Below, one piece after another: positions 1-9,078 of a DNA stretch of 40,170 bases; positions within the stretch are counted from its first letter, which is position 1; the number at the start of each line of letters is the position of its first letter. Under the pieces are notes generated by a model that saw nothing but the letters and a program-made list of their open reading frames with translations, ran no database searches and was not told where the DNA came from. The translations under genes were made by a program, and so were the position numbers. The stretch is from Gammaproteobacteria bacterium (GTDB lineage: Bacteria; Pseudomonadota; Gammaproteobacteria; Pseudomonadales; Azotimanducaceae): the NCBI GenBank assembly GCA_002689445.1, contig NZGC01000030.1, positions 1 to 40,170 of the forward strand, written 5' to 3'.

Positions 1-76
1 CCCCCGCCATTGCTGGCGAACCCGAAATTTGATAACCGATATCGCCACACAAACACTGTCCTGTATACGAGGTCAT
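1..76 (-). CDS. GFA-family (CENP-V/GFA domain) protein, 5' end only
   Basis: Only the first 25 codons lie in the window; the gene runs leftward off the edge. The translation starts MTSYTGQCLCGDIGYQISGS. The Cys-Leu-Cys-Gly motif at residues 8-11, followed by an aromatic-rich beta strand, is the usual N-terminus of GFA-domain proteins, zinc-binding proteins named after a glutathione-dependent formaldehyde-activating enzyme. Most members have no proven function. A good ribosome site (AGGAGT, positions 81-86 on the reverse strand) sits a few bases before the ATG at 74-76. The rest of the zinc ligands cannot be checked, so the family call rests on one motif. Confidence 0.6.
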   Translation of the reverse strand, partial: MTSYTGQCLCGDIGYQISGSPAMAG

Positions 77-460
77 TATTACTCCTATGAATGATTTTGA
101 TCCATACCGGGCGCAATCTATTACGCCCGTCCTTCTCCTTACCTAATCAAATTTTAACGCATCAGCTTTGCAGCCACTGCAGGCCTTGCTACCGAATTAA
201 CGCTACGATTATGGCGATAGCAAGAGCTACAAGCTCGATCCAGTGTAGCTCGAAAAATACTCTGTGCACCACAGGATAAGCGCGGATCTACCTTAATGCC
301 CCTCATCATTAGGGGAAGCGTCGGTGCTATGATGGGATCTTCTTACTTTCTTAAACCCGTCAAGAAAAAAATTATCTGCCTAGGGCTAGGCTGCGGTCCA
401 ATCTTGATCATATTGTCGAAGGTCATCCACCCAGTGCATAATCGTCTTGGAGGAGCTCCT
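77..460. other. Intergenic region between GFA gene and msrB, with small dyads
   Basis: This 384-base divergent spacer holds no gene that I can support. It contains three short perfect inverted repeats: CGGGCG/CGCCCG near 110-130, GAGCTACA/TGTAGCTC at 224-231 and 244-251 with a 12-base loop, and CCCCT/AGGGG at 299-303 and 311-315. None has a following T-run, so they do not look like intrinsic terminators. A weak promoter-like pair for msrB (TTGTCG at 413-418, CATAAT at 437-442, 18-base spacer) would leave a very short leader. No tRNA-like cloverleaf was seen. Confidence 0.5.
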
Positions 461-832
461 ATGACAGAAACAAGAAACCCTTTAACACCTGAGGAAGCCT
501 GGGTCATTCTCAACAAAGGCACAGAACGTCCCTTCTCAGGTGAGTATGACGATCACTTTGAGGCTGGCGTCTATCTTTGTCGGCAATGTGATCAACCGCT
601 GTATCGCTCTGAGGATAAATTTCAGGCACATTGCGGTTGGCCTGCTTTTGACGATGAGATCGAGGGGGCGGTCAAAAGAGTCGCGGACGCTGATGGTTTC
701 AGAATTGAAATCTTGTGCAACCATTGTGGCGGGCATTTAGGCCACGTCTTTGAAGGCGAACAGATTACCGCTAAAAATACCCGACACTGCGTCAACTCGT
801 TATCGATGCGTTTTGCGGCAGCATCTGGCTAA
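461..832 (+). CDS. msrB: Peptide-methionine (R)-S-oxide reductase MsrB
   Basis: This enzyme reduces the R-epimer of methionine sulfoxide in proteins, using thioredoxin, and so repairs oxidative damage. The 123-residue product is a full single-domain MsrB. Two CxxC zinc pairs are visible (C40/C43 and C86/C89), then CGWPAF at 58-63, the GHLGHVF block at 91-97, and the catalytic Cys110 in the RHCVNS motif. The reading frame stays open upstream to an ATG at 296, but the ATG at 461 follows a clear AGGAG (451-455), and the family signature begins soon after it. The gene stands alone and converges on the peptide transporter with no obvious terminator between them. Confidence 0.93.
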   Translation: MTETRNPLTPEEAWVILNKGTERPFSGEYDDHFEAGVYLCRQCDQPLYRSEDKFQAHCGWPAFDDEIEGAVKRVADADGFRIEILCNHCGGHLGHVFEGEQITAKNTRHCVNSLSMRFAAASG

Positions 833-905
833 ACGAAACGCTAAATTTTCGCAAGAGATGCGCTAAAACTTTGATCTTGACCGCAACGAGCGCATAAGGC
901 CCATC

Positions 906-2417
906 TTAGGTCATCCGGCGACTGATCCAAGGTGATATCAACATTAAGGCTGCGCCGATCAACACGGCGAAAATACCCAGCCTTTCAAACACACTGACAT
1001 ACACTTCGAGCGACGCTAATCCAGACTCAGCGTCACGGGTGGTGTCGATAGCCATCAATCCAGCAATCCAGCCACCTACATAAGCTGCCAACGCGCTCGA
1101 TAAAAACCAAACGCCCATCATCATCGCCGCCACCCTCTGTACCGATAACTTGGTCACCATCGACAATCCCACCGGCGATAGGCAAAGCTCTCCCATCGTA
1201 TGTAACAGATACATCAACACCAACCAAATCACCGCAACTTGTCCGTCCGAGGTGGCATAAAAAGCACCGAGAACCAGCGCAAAAAATCCAAGCCCTGCCA
1301 AGACAATCGCAAGACCAAACTTCATTGGGGTAGAAGGTTCAAAGTTACGCCTTGCGAGCAGCAGCCATGTGCTGGCGAAGACTGGCGCCAACAAAATAAT
1401 AAACAGGGCATTCAAACTTTGGAACATGCCCGCTGTAAAGAAGTCACCGCGAGCGATATTACGATCGGTAAACAGGGTAATGGACGAGCCGGCCTGCTCA
1501 AATAGTGCCCAGAACACCACCGAAAACCCCATCAGCAGTAGCATCGTTAACATCCGGTTGCGTTCTTGAGGCGTGCAAGATCGAATCGAAAACCAAATGA
1601 CATAACCCGTAACCAAACCCGCAAACAGAGTTAAAGCCAAGCCCATTTCTTGGGTGTTTTGAATGGCCAGCCAGATCACCAGGACAAATATGAGGCTGAC
1701 CGCGTACAGGCACGACTCGAGGGACAGACCAAAACGCGATTGCGTCAAGGCGCTCACGTCTGGGGGTAGGCCATGCCCTTGCAGGTATTTTGTACCCCAC
1801 AAAAATGTGAGCAACCCGATCAGCATGCCGATACCGGCCAACCCGAATCCATAGCGCCACCCGAAAGTCTCCCCCAGATACGCGCACAGCAAGGTCGCAA
1901 CAAAAGCGCCCAAATTGATACCCATATAAAAAATGGTAAACCCACCATCCCGTCTCGGGTCACCCTGCTCATAGAGACTGCCAACGATGGTCGAAATATT
2001 AGCCTTTAAAAAACCAACACCGACCACAATGAACGCCAGCGACAGATAAAAAAATTGCTCATGCACAGCTGATCTGGCGACGCCATCAGCCCCTTGGGTT
2101 GCAGGCGGGCCTTCAATGGCCATGCCGAGGTGCCCAACAACCAGCAGCACTGCACCAAAAATAATTGCCTTCCTTAACCCCAAATAGCGATCTGCAATCA
2201 TTCCGCCGAGCACTGGAACCGCATAAACCAGTGCCGCATAGGTGCCGTAAATCATGGCCGCTTCGCCATCGGCGAACAACCAATGCTTGGTCAAGTACAG
2301 AATCAACAGGGCCCGCATACCGTAATAACTGAATCGCTCCCACATTTCGGTTGCAAATAGCACATACAAGCCCTTGGGGTGTCCCATCCAGGTCCCTGCA
2401 CTTGGATTAGCTGTCAT
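906..2417 (-). CDS. POT/PTR2-family proton-dependent oligopeptide transporter
   Basis: This is a 503-residue inner-membrane protein of the major facilitator superfamily that imports di- and tripeptides with protons. The N-terminus carries the family's ExxER proton-coupling motif (E24, E27, R28 in EMWERFSYYGM), and FYMGINLGA at about 164-172 is the second PTR2 signature. Many hydrophobic segments run through the whole length, consistent with the 12-14 helices of bacterial members (DtpA/DtpB are about 490-500 aa). The start at 2417 follows a purine-rich AGAGAG. It lies 61 bases downstream of the crotonase gene on the same strand and could be co-transcribed. Substrate specificity cannot be read from the sequence. 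Confidence 0.92.
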   Translation of the reverse strand: MTANPSAGTWMGHPKGLYVLFATEMWERFSYYGMRALLILYLTKHWLFADGEAAMIYGTYAALVYAVPVLGGMIADRYLGLRKAIIFGAVLLVVGHLGMAIEGPPATQGADGVARSAVHEQFFYLSLAFIVVGVGFLKANISTIVGSLYEQGDPRRDGGFTIFYMGINLGAFVATLLCAYLGETFGWRYGFGLAGIGMLIGLLTFLWGTKYLQGHGLPPDVSALTQSRFGLSLESCLYAVSLIFVLVIWLAIQNTQEMGLALTLFAGLVTGYVIWFSIRSCTPQERNRMLTMLLLMGFSVVFWALFEQAGSSITLFTDRNIARGDFFTAGMFQSLNALFIILLAPVFASTWLLLARRNFEPSTPMKFGLAIVLAGLGFFALVLGAFYATSDGQVAVIWLVLMYLLHTMGELCLSPVGLSMVTKLSVQRVAAMMMGVWFLSSALAAYVGGWIAGLMAIDTTRDAESGLASLEVYVSVFERLGIFAVLIGAALMLISPWISRRMT

Positions 2418-2478
2418 ATGGTTCTCTCTTATCGCCCTTATTGAAGGATGACATTGACTGATTTCGGGGGACCAGCGT

Positions 2479-3204
2479 CTACCCTTTGACTTGACTGGCT
2501 GACATCAACGCGTTGTTCGTCGACATCGGAAATACCTGATCAGGATCACGTGGTCGAAACCCACGCAATCGCTCAGTAATCACTGTCGTTGCGCCTTTAG
2601 GGAAACTTCCCATTCGAGCAGCCCAAGCTCTGGCAGTTGATCCAACGTCTTCGTCCTTGACGATCTCATGCAACAAGCCCAGCTCAAGGAGTGCTTGAGC
2701 GCCTATTCTATCACCCAGAAGAGCCAATCTTGCCGTGACCATTTCCGTCGATTTTAAATTCAACCACGCAGCGTTCATCGGGATATCTGCCCCTTGTTGA
2801 ACCTCCCCAACTTGCAAAAAAGCACTTTCCCCCGCCACCACCAAATCGCTCGCAAAAACCAAAGCCGCACCTGCATTGATCGCGTATTTCTCCAGCACAC
2901 ATACGAGCGGTTTGTTGCAAGCATACAGCGCTAGGTGCAAGGCTCTAATCTCAGCTTGATGCCATTTCCCATCCTGGCTTCCAGGATCTTCGTTAGCCTG
3001 TAAGGCTTTCAGATCAATGCCCGAACAAAAGCAGCCGTCCGCGCCTCGTAGCAAAATAGACGAAATGGCGTCAGATCGCTGAGCTTCTTCCAGCGCCTTA
3101 ATCACTGCAGCCGCCATCGAGGGCACCAGTGCATTACGTCGCTCTGGTCGATTGAGAATGATTTCGATCCAGCTAGCACCGTGTTCCACTTCAACTACAG
3201 CCAT
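2479..3204 (-). CDS. Enoyl-CoA hydratase/isomerase (crotonase) family protein
   Basis: This is a 241-residue crotonase-fold enzyme acting on acyl-CoA thioesters. The first oxyanion-hole segment (GCFCSGIDL, 57-65) and the second (NAGAALVFASD, 110-120) are both present. Compared with classical enoyl-CoA hydratase, the catalytic Glu144 equivalent is Ala114, while the Glu164 equivalent is kept as Glu134. A single acid at that place is typical of enoyl-CoA isomerases, so an isomerase or other crotonase reaction is more likely than hydration. It is slightly shorter than the usual 255-265 aa. The start has GGAAAG just upstream. A fatty acyl-CoA synthetase is nearby on the opposite strand, which fits a lipid role. 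Confidence 0.85.
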   Translation of the reverse strand: MAVVEVEHGASWIEIILNRPERRNALVPSMAAAVIKALEEAQRSDAISSILLRGADGCFCSGIDLKALQANEDPGSQDGKWHQAEIRALHLALYACNKPLVCVLEKYAINAGAALVFASDLVVAGESAFLQVGEVQQGADIPMNAAWLNLKSTEMVTARLALLGDRIGAQALLELGLLHEIVKDEDVGSTARAWAARMGSFPKGATTVITERLRGFRPRDPDQVFPMSTNNALMSASQVKG

Positions 3205-3329
3205 GTCTCTTTCCTTTACGACCCAGTTTTTCGAGCATGCATCAATCTAGAAAACATTGCCAGCCACCCGGCTAGCACCCATAAAAATCACTGGCTTCCT
3301 TGCGGTGCAGAGATCTGAGATGATCGATT

Positions 3330-3356
3330 CTTTACAGTGAGTCCCTGTCTGTAAAG
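3330..3356. promoter_or_regulatory. Perfect inverted repeat upstream of the aminopeptidase gene (operator candidate)
   Basis: CTTTACAG at 3330-3337 and CTGTAAAG at 3349-3356 form a perfect 8-base dyad separated by 11 bases. The centre-to-centre distance of 19-20 bases is close to two helical turns, as expected for a dimeric regulator binding one DNA face. It lies in the divergent gap between the crotonase and the aminopeptidase, about 47 bases before the latter's ATG. The binding protein is unknown; a transcript hairpin is the alternative. Confidence 0.4.
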
Positions 3357-3402
3357 CTTTACCGCCAGCGGAGACAGAGACGCTCGAAAGGAAGATTACA
3401 CC

Positions 3403-5184
3403 ATGACGATAGAATCCAACCTCAAAGCACTACGCGCAAAACTAGACCACAACGGGATTGATGCATTGATCATTCCACGTGCGGATGAATACTTAGGCGA
3501 ATACGTCCCTGCCCACAATGAACGTCTGAAGTTTATCTCTGGATTCACCGGATCAGCGGGAATTTTGGTGGTTACCCAGCAGCAGGCCGCCCTGTTCGTC
3601 GACGGTCGCTACACTTTACAGGCCTCTGAGCAGTGCCCTGCACCCTTATTTGAACACCATCACCTAATTGAGGATCCCGTGCTACCTTGGCTAGCTAAGA
3701 CCTTATTGCCCGGCCAAAAAGTCGCGGTTGATAGTCGAGTGGTCACCTACCGTTTTTTCAAACAAGCAGAGGTTCAACTGGGGACAGCTGACATAATGCT
3801 CGAGGGACTGGCCTACAACGTGCTTGACGATCTCTGGGAGAATCGTCCCAAGGCCCCATCGAACCCAGGTATGTTATACGCTGACAGCTATGCTGGAGAA
3901 TCTAGCGCGTCCAAGCGAGGCCGCATCGCGGACCTCATTAAAGCCGCGGGTGCTGATGCCGTTATTGTCAATCAACTCGACGCGATTGCGTGGCTACTCA
4001 ATATTCGCGGTACCGATGTACCACATCTGCCAGTAATTCTCAGTCAATCAATATTAGGCAAGGACGGCGCGCTCCAGCTCTTTATCGCCCCAGAGAAGTT
4101 ACCCGAGGGTTTCGCTGATCATGTAGGAGAAAAGGTCACCGTTTTTCCAGAAACGGGGCTTGCCGCTGCTTTAACAACCTTAGGTGACCGGCAAGCGAAG
4201 ATACTGTTTGACAGCGACCAAACCAATGCTTTTTCGGCGCTAACTTGCTTGACAGCAGGCTGTGAGCTGATCGAACAGGCTAATCCTGTTGATTTGCCCA
4301 AAGCACAAAAAAACGACGTAGAGATAGCCGGTATTCGTGCAGCCCACATCAGAGACGGCGCTGCCCTCTGTCAATTTTTGTGTTGGCTTGATGGTGAGGT
4401 TGCTGCTGGTCGATATCTCGACGAGGCTCAGCTCTCAGATCAACTGGAGGCATTCAGACGAGCTTTACCAGAGCTACAAGATCTTTCCTTTGGAACCATC
4501 TCTGCGGCTGGAAATAACGCAGCCATGGCACATTATTCACACACCAACGGCACACCTGCCAAGCTCACCCCCAACAGTCTTTATCTGGTGGACTCGGGAG
4601 GCCAGTACTTCGATGGCACGACAGATGTGACCAGGACGATCGCTATTGACGACCCAAGACCCGATCATAAAACCATGTTTACTCGCGTCCTCAAGGGCCA
4701 CATTGCCCTCGCCTGCGCAAATTTTCCCAATGGTATACAAGGTCAGCAGATCGATGCGCTGGCGAGACAATTTCTGTGGGAAATCGGTAAAGACTTTGAT
4801 CACGGGACAGGGCATGGGGTCGGCTGCTATCTTAGTGTCCACGAGGGGCCACAACGGATCGGCAAAGCTGCTGGCCCGACTGCGCCCTTGTTACCTGGCA
4901 TGGTGCTCTCCAATGAGCCCGGATACTACGAGCCAGAGGATTACGGAATACGTTGCGAAAATTTAATGACCGTTATCTCTGAATCTAATGGCATGCTGGG
5001 TTTTGAAACACTCACCTTCGCGCCCTTTGACCGCCGGCTCATCGAGACCGAGCTGTTAACCTCGCAGGAGTTGAACTGGCTGAACGACTACCATGCGGAG
5101 GTATTCGATAAAATCGGGCCTCTGCTTGATCAGCCGACCCATACCTGGCTATCGGCCGCCACAGCGCCGATTGGAACACATTGA
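3403..5184 (+). CDS. Xaa-Pro aminopeptidase, M24B family
   Basis: This cytoplasmic dinuclear-metal peptidase removes N-terminal residues that precede proline. At 593 residues it is the long form, with two creatinase-like N-terminal domains, the pita-bread M24 domain (about 310-540) and a C-terminal M24 extension, like eukaryotic-type aminopeptidase P rather than the 440-aa E. coli PepP. All five metal ligands can be placed: Asp397 and Asp408 (DSGGQYFDGTTD), His471 (GHGVG), Glu505 (NEPGYY) and Glu519 (CENLM). AAGGAAG precedes the ATG. Together with the neighbouring peptide transporter it could serve peptide use. It is followed after 52 bases by the acyl-CoA synthetase on the same strand. Confidence 0.93.
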   Translation: MTIESNLKALRAKLDHNGIDALIIPRADEYLGEYVPAHNERLKFISGFTGSAGILVVTQQQAALFVDGRYTLQASEQCPAPLFEHHHLIEDPVLPWLAKTLLPGQKVAVDSRVVTYRFFKQAEVQLGTADIMLEGLAYNVLDDLWENRPKAPSNPGMLYADSYAGESSASKRGRIADLIKAAGADAVIVNQLDAIAWLLNIRGTDVPHLPVILSQSILGKDGALQLFIAPEKLPEGFADHVGEKVTVFPETGLAAALTTLGDRQAKILFDSDQTNAFSALTCLTAGCELIEQANPVDLPKAQKNDVEIAGIRAAHIRDGAALCQFLCWLDGEVAAGRYLDEAQLSDQLEAFRRALPELQDLSFGTISAAGNNAAMAHYSHTNGTPAKLTPNSLYLVDSGGQYFDGTTDVTRTIAIDDPRPDHKTMFTRVLKGHIALACANFPNGIQGQQIDALARQFLWEIGKDFDHGTGHGVGCYLSVHEGPQRIGKAAGPTAPLLPGMVLSNEPGYYEPEDYGIRCENLMTVISESNGMLGFETLTFAPFDRRLIETELLTSQELNWLNDYHAEVFDKIGPLLDQPTHTWLSAATAPIGTH

Positions 5185-5236
5185 CAGCCCCTCACAATTG
5201 AAGGTGCGACAACGGTAGATCGCATAAGGAACCACC

Positions 5237-6931
5237 ATGGCCATGACACGAAGCGAAGCCCTCGCCCATCTCACCGCAAATGGGATGCCCTACGCCCTAG
5301 AAGAGGGACTCATTCATGACAACTTGTGTCGTTTCTTTACCCATGCACCGAAAACGCTCGGGGCGTTATTTCGGGACAATTGCAGCGACGCCACTTTTCT
5401 TGTCTTCCAGCAAGAACGCCTGACCTTTAATGAGGTCTACGAGCAGGCTTCGGCATTGGCCAACGCCCTGCATTCGGACTTTGGCATCATTCGCGGTGAT
5501 CGGGTTGCGATCTCGATGCGCAACTACCCTGAGTGGGTCATCGCCTTTATGGCAGTCACTTCCATGGGTGCTGTCGCAGTGGCCATGAATGCCTTATGGC
5601 AAAGCGATGAAATTTCCTATGGCCTCAAACACAGCGGCAGCAAAGTCCTGATAGCCGATGGCGAGCGTTTGGAGCGGGTGGCGCCGATTCTTGATGAACT
5701 CAATCTCACAGTCATTGGGACGCGTTATCAACCTGCTCAAGGAGGGTTTGTTGATCGATCTTTTGATCAACTGATCCAACAACATCGCGGCACTGCTCCT
5801 CAGTGGCATGAACCAGACCCAGAGGATGACGCCACGATTTTTTACACCTCCGGTTCTACAGGACATCCTAAGGGTGCGGTCAGTTGTCATCGCAACATCA
5901 TCAGCGCGTTATTTTCTTGGGAACTCGACCTTGCTGCTCGGCAGCTTGAGCACGATTTAATCGCACCGCCGCAAACGGATCAACCCGCGACCCTCCTAGC
6001 TGTGCCTTTGTTTCATGCGACCGGGTCGCATGCGGTCTTCCTGCAATCTTACAGAGCACAACGGAAAATGGTGTGCATGTATCGCTGGGATCCAGACGCT
6101 GCGGTTAAGTTGATTGAAAATGAGCGCATCAGTTCCTTCGTCGCACCAGCTGCTATGACAGGAGATTTACTTGAAGCTGGCAAGCGAGCGGGGGCCAGTT
6201 TAGAGACCTTGCTGTCAGTCGGTGGTGGCGGAGCGCCAAGAGCCGCAGCGCAAGTCGCCAAGATTGCCAAAACCTTCGCTCAAGCCCTCCCTAGTACTGG
6301 CTGGGGAATGACCGAGACCAATGCAATCGGTACGGGCATTGGTGGCGCTGAGTATCTCACGCGACCGACCAGTTCGGGGCGCTGCTCAGCTGTTCTGGAT
6401 ATCGATATCGTCGACGAAAATGGGCACTCTCTGCCCTCGGGTGAGCGTGGGGAATTACGGATTCGAGGTGCCTCAGTCATTAAGGGATATTGGGACCGAC
6501 CTGAGGCTAACGCAGAGGCATTTGATGGGCCTTGGTTAAAAACCGGTGACGTTGCCTACCTCGATGATGAGGGGTATCTGTTTATCGTCGATCGCATCAA
6601 AGACCTCGTGATCAGAGGCGGTGAAAATATTGGTTGTGCTGAAGTTGAAGGTGCTCTGCTTGAGTTACCAGAGATCATTGAAGCCAGTGTTTATGCCGTT
6701 CCGGACGAGCGCCTTGGAGAGGAGGTCGGCGCGACTTTGTATGCTGCCAGCAACCTTGACCCCGACACCATCAAAGCCGTCCTTGCCGAAAAGATCGCCA
6801 AATTCAAGATTCCTCGGTATCTCCAAATCCAGCAATCACCCTTGCCAAGAATAGCTTCAGGGAAAATCAATAAGCGCGCATTAAGAGCTTCTGCCGTGGA
6901 CAGGCTTGGGAAAACACAAGCCGGTACGTGA
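5237..6931 (+). CDS. AMP-dependent fatty acyl-CoA synthetase (ANL superfamily)
   Basis: The enzyme activates a carboxylic acid, probably a fatty acid, to its CoA thioester through an acyl-adenylate. The 564-residue protein shows the ANL core motifs in order: the phosphate loop YTSGSTGHPKGA (203-214), GWGMTETNAIG at about 355, TGDVAYLDDEGYLFIVDR at about 437-454, and the C-terminal lid with the expected catalytic lysine in RIASGKINKRAL near 547. The architecture resembles class I long- or medium-chain acyl-CoA synthetases. Chain length cannot be decided here. AAGGAA lies just before the ATG; a second ATG two codons later is possible. It sits between the aminopeptidase and asnS with short gaps and no visible terminator. 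Confidence 0.9.
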   Translation: MAMTRSEALAHLTANGMPYALEEGLIHDNLCRFFTHAPKTLGALFRDNCSDATFLVFQQERLTFNEVYEQASALANALHSDFGIIRGDRVAISMRNYPEWVIAFMAVTSMGAVAVAMNALWQSDEISYGLKHSGSKVLIADGERLERVAPILDELNLTVIGTRYQPAQGGFVDRSFDQLIQQHRGTAPQWHEPDPEDDATIFYTSGSTGHPKGAVSCHRNIISALFSWELDLAARQLEHDLIAPPQTDQPATLLAVPLFHATGSHAVFLQSYRAQRKMVCMYRWDPDAAVKLIENERISSFVAPAAMTGDLLEAGKRAGASLETLLSVGGGGAPRAAAQVAKIAKTFAQALPSTGWGMTETNAIGTGIGGAEYLTRPTSSGRCSAVLDIDIVDENGHSLPSGERGELRIRGASVIKGYWDRPEANAEAFDGPWLKTGDVAYLDDEGYLFIVDRIKDLVIRGGENIGCAEVEGALLELPEIIEASVYAVPDERLGEEVGATLYAASNLDPDTIKAVLAEKIAKFKIPRYLQIQQSPLPRIASGKINKRALRASAVDRLGKTQAGT

Positions 6932-6982
6932 CGCAGCCAGAGAGAAAACTGGTAAACTGCGCTCCGTTAAAAAAAGGATACC

Positions 6983-8371
6983 GTGATGATGACCCCAAGT
7001 TCAGTTATCGCTTTGCTTACGGATGCGGCCTATATTGGAACCACTGTCACTGTACAGGGTTGGATACGGTCCAAACGCGATTCTAAAGCGGGATTTTCGT
7101 TCCTCTCCATACACGACGGCTCGAGCTTCGATCCTATCCAAGCAGTGGCTGCGACAGAGCTACCCAATTATCAACAAGACATCCTAACACTCTCCACCGG
7201 CTGCTCGGTTACCGTGTCCGGCGTGCTCACGCCGTCGGAGGGCAAAGGCCAAGCCGTAGAGATTCAGGCAAGCTCAGTCACCGTGCATGGCTGGATCGAT
7301 GACCCAGAGACCTATCCGATCGCTAAAAAGCGACATACCTTTGAATATCTCAGGACTGTTGCGCATTTAAGGCCCAGGACCAACACCTTTGGTGCGATAA
7401 CTCGGGTTCGCACAGTTCTGGCCAATGCCATTCACAATTACTTTTTTGATCAAGGCTTCCATTGGATTAATACGCCTCTGATCACTGCCAGCGATTGCGA
7501 AGGCGCAGGAGAATTGTTTCGGGTGAGTACGCTGGATTGGGTAAATCAGCCGGAGGCCGATTTTTCCAAAGACTTTTTTGGTCGAGAGGCCTTCCTCACA
7601 GTCTCTGGTCAACTCAATGTCGAGGCATACTGCCTTGCTATGAGCAAGGTTTACACCTTTGGCCCTACCTTCCGTGCTGAAAACTCGAACACGTCACGCC
7701 ACTTGGCTGAATTTTGGATGGTAGAACCGGAAATTGCCTTCGCCGACCTGTCCGACAATGCTCACCTCGCAGAACAGCTTCTTAAGCACTGTCTCAAGGT
7801 TGTTCTCGAGAAATGCCAAGAAGATCTGGCTTTTTTTAACGCTAGGATCGACAGCACCGTCATGCAGCGCCTTGAAACCATGGTTAATGAACCCTTTGAG
7901 AGAATGGAATACACCGACGCCATTAAAATACTCGAAGTATCGGGCCAGTCTTTTGAGTTTCCCGTTGCCTGGGGGCGCGATTTACAAAGTGAGCATGAAC
8001 GGTATTTGACCGAGCAGCATGTTGGCAGACCGATTGTGTTGATGAACTACCCTAAAGACATAAAAGCTTTTTATATGCGACTCAATGATGACGACAAAAC
8101 GGTGGCCGCCATGGATGTCCTGGCACCTGGGATTGGAGAGATTGTGGGTGGTAGCCAACGAGAGGAGAGACTCGACGTTCTCGACGCCAGAATACCTGAC
8201 GACCACATGCGCAATAGTCTCTGGTGGTATCGAGACCTCCGGCGCTATGGCACCGTTCCTCATGCAGGATTTGGTCTGGGTTTCGAGCGGCTCTTAAATT
8301 ACGTGACCGGTATGGACAATATTCGCGATGCGATACCTTTTCCCAGAACCCCCGGGCATGCTGATTTTTAA
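6983..8371 (+). CDS. asnS: Asparaginyl-tRNA synthetase
   Basis: This is the class IIb aminoacyl-tRNA synthetase that charges tRNA-Asn in the cytoplasm. The 462 residues match the family length (E. coli 466). The N-terminal OB-fold anticodon-binding domain includes [16 protein letters not shown], which separates AsnRS from AspRS. Class II motif 2 ([19 protein letters not shown]) and motif 3 ([15 protein letters not shown]) are intact. The start is ambiguous: GTG at 6983 is followed directly by ATG codons at 6986 and 6989, all within reach of an A-rich AAAAGG at 6972-6977. It ends only 4 bases from the end of the convergent MBL-fold gene. Confidence 0.96.
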   Translation: MMMTPSSVIALLTDAAYIGTTVTVQGWIRSKRDSKAGFSFLSIHDGSSFDPIQAVAATELPNYQQDILTLSTGCSVTVSGVLTPSEGKGQAVEIQASSVTVHGWIDDPETYPIAKKRHTFEYLRTVAHLRPRTNTFGAITRVRTVLANAIHNYFFDQGFHWINTPLITASDCEGAGELFRVSTLDWVNQPEADFSKDFFGREAFLTVSGQLNVEAYCLAMSKVYTFGPTFRAENSNTSRHLAEFWMVEPEIAFADLSDNAHLAEQLLKHCLKVVLEKCQEDLAFFNARIDSTVMQRLETMVNEPFERMEYTDAIKILEVSGQSFEFPVAWGRDLQSEHERYLTEQHVGRPIVLMNYPKDIKAFYMRLNDDDKTVAAMDVLAPGIGEIVGGSQREERLDVLDARIPDDHMRNSLWWYRDLRRYGTVPHAGFGLGFERLLNYVTGMDNIRDAIPFPRTPGHADF

Positions 8372-8375
8372 GATC

Positions 8376-9059
8376 TTAGCCCCCCATCATCATTTTCCAG
8401 GTCTCAGGGTCCTTGATTTTTAAATAGGTATTAGTGCGCTTGGTTTCTCCCAGCGTTGCATGCGGCACCGCACTGTAATTATGTCCGGGCAGCAATAGCG
8501 TGTCATCGGGTAGGCTTGCTAAGCGCTGCAAACTACGAAACATGTCTTCCGTATCAGAGCCTGGTAAGTCAACCCGGCCGCAGCCGTCGATGAACAAGGT
8601 ATCACCTGAAACCAACGTATTTTTGACTCGGAAACATTGCGAGCCCGGCGTGTGACCCGGTGTATGCAAGAACTCAATATCAATATCACCCACCATCAGT
8701 TTATCGCCTGACGTGACTTTTTTGATATCTTGCTCGGATATACCCGTCACTCGACGCACCCCATCAGCTTCGAGTTCATGCGCGTACACAGGCAAACTGA
8801 CATGCTCTAAAAGCCGACTGACCCCTTCGACAGTATTTTGACCAAAACTGCCGCCACAATGGTCTGGGTGATAATGCGTCACTAAAGCACCCGTTAATTG
8901 GTAGTCGCGCTCGGCGATCAATTTCAGTAGACCATCGATATCCCAGGCGGGGTCGATAACCACCACTTCTCGAGTGATGCGATCACCAATGATATAAGCA
9001 AAGTTTTGCATCGGCCCAATTTGAATTTGCTCTACGATTAATTGTTCTTCTACTTGCAT
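8376..9059 (-). CDS. MBL-fold metallo-hydrolase (glyoxalase II / persulfide dioxygenase-like)
   Basis: The 227-residue protein has the metallo-beta-lactamase fold. Metal ligands are visible in THYHPDH (near residue 60-66), HTPGHTPGS (His near 137), SGDTLF (Asp) and LPGHNYS (His). The segment GCGRVDLPGSD resembles the one in ETHE1-type persulfide dioxygenases, but the protein lacks the long C-terminal domain of classical glyoxalase II. Hydrolysis of a thioester or sulfur chemistry are both possible; the substrate is unknown. AAGGAA precedes the ATG. Its gene begins 19 bases after the RidA-family gene on the same strand, so the two are probably one operon. Confidence 0.88.
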   Translation of the reverse strand: MQVEEQLIVEQIQIGPMQNFAYIIGDRITREVVVIDPAWDIDGLLKLIAERDYQLTGALVTHYHPDHCGGSFGQNTVEGVSRLLEHVSLPVYAHELEADGVRRVTGISEQDIKKVTSGDKLMVGDIDIEFLHTPGHTPGSQCFRVKNTLVSGDTLFIDGCGRVDLPGSDTEDMFRSLQRLASLPDDTLLLPGHNYSAVPHATLGETKRTNTYLKIKDPETWKMMMGG

Positions 9060-9078
9060 CTTCTGATTCCTTGCCCGA

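Noticed and set aside
296-460. N-terminal extension of msrB with a hydrophobic segment, possibly a signal anchor
   Set aside because: It has no ribosome site, while ATG 461 has AGGAG and begins at the conserved family start.
1498-1887. 129-codon open frame on the reverse strand inside the peptide transporter
   Set aside because: It is an alternate-frame shadow of a well-supported gene, with no recognisable domain.
8372-8400. Terminator between convergent asnS and the MBL gene
   Set aside because: Only 4 bases separate the stops and no stem with a T-run is visible around them.
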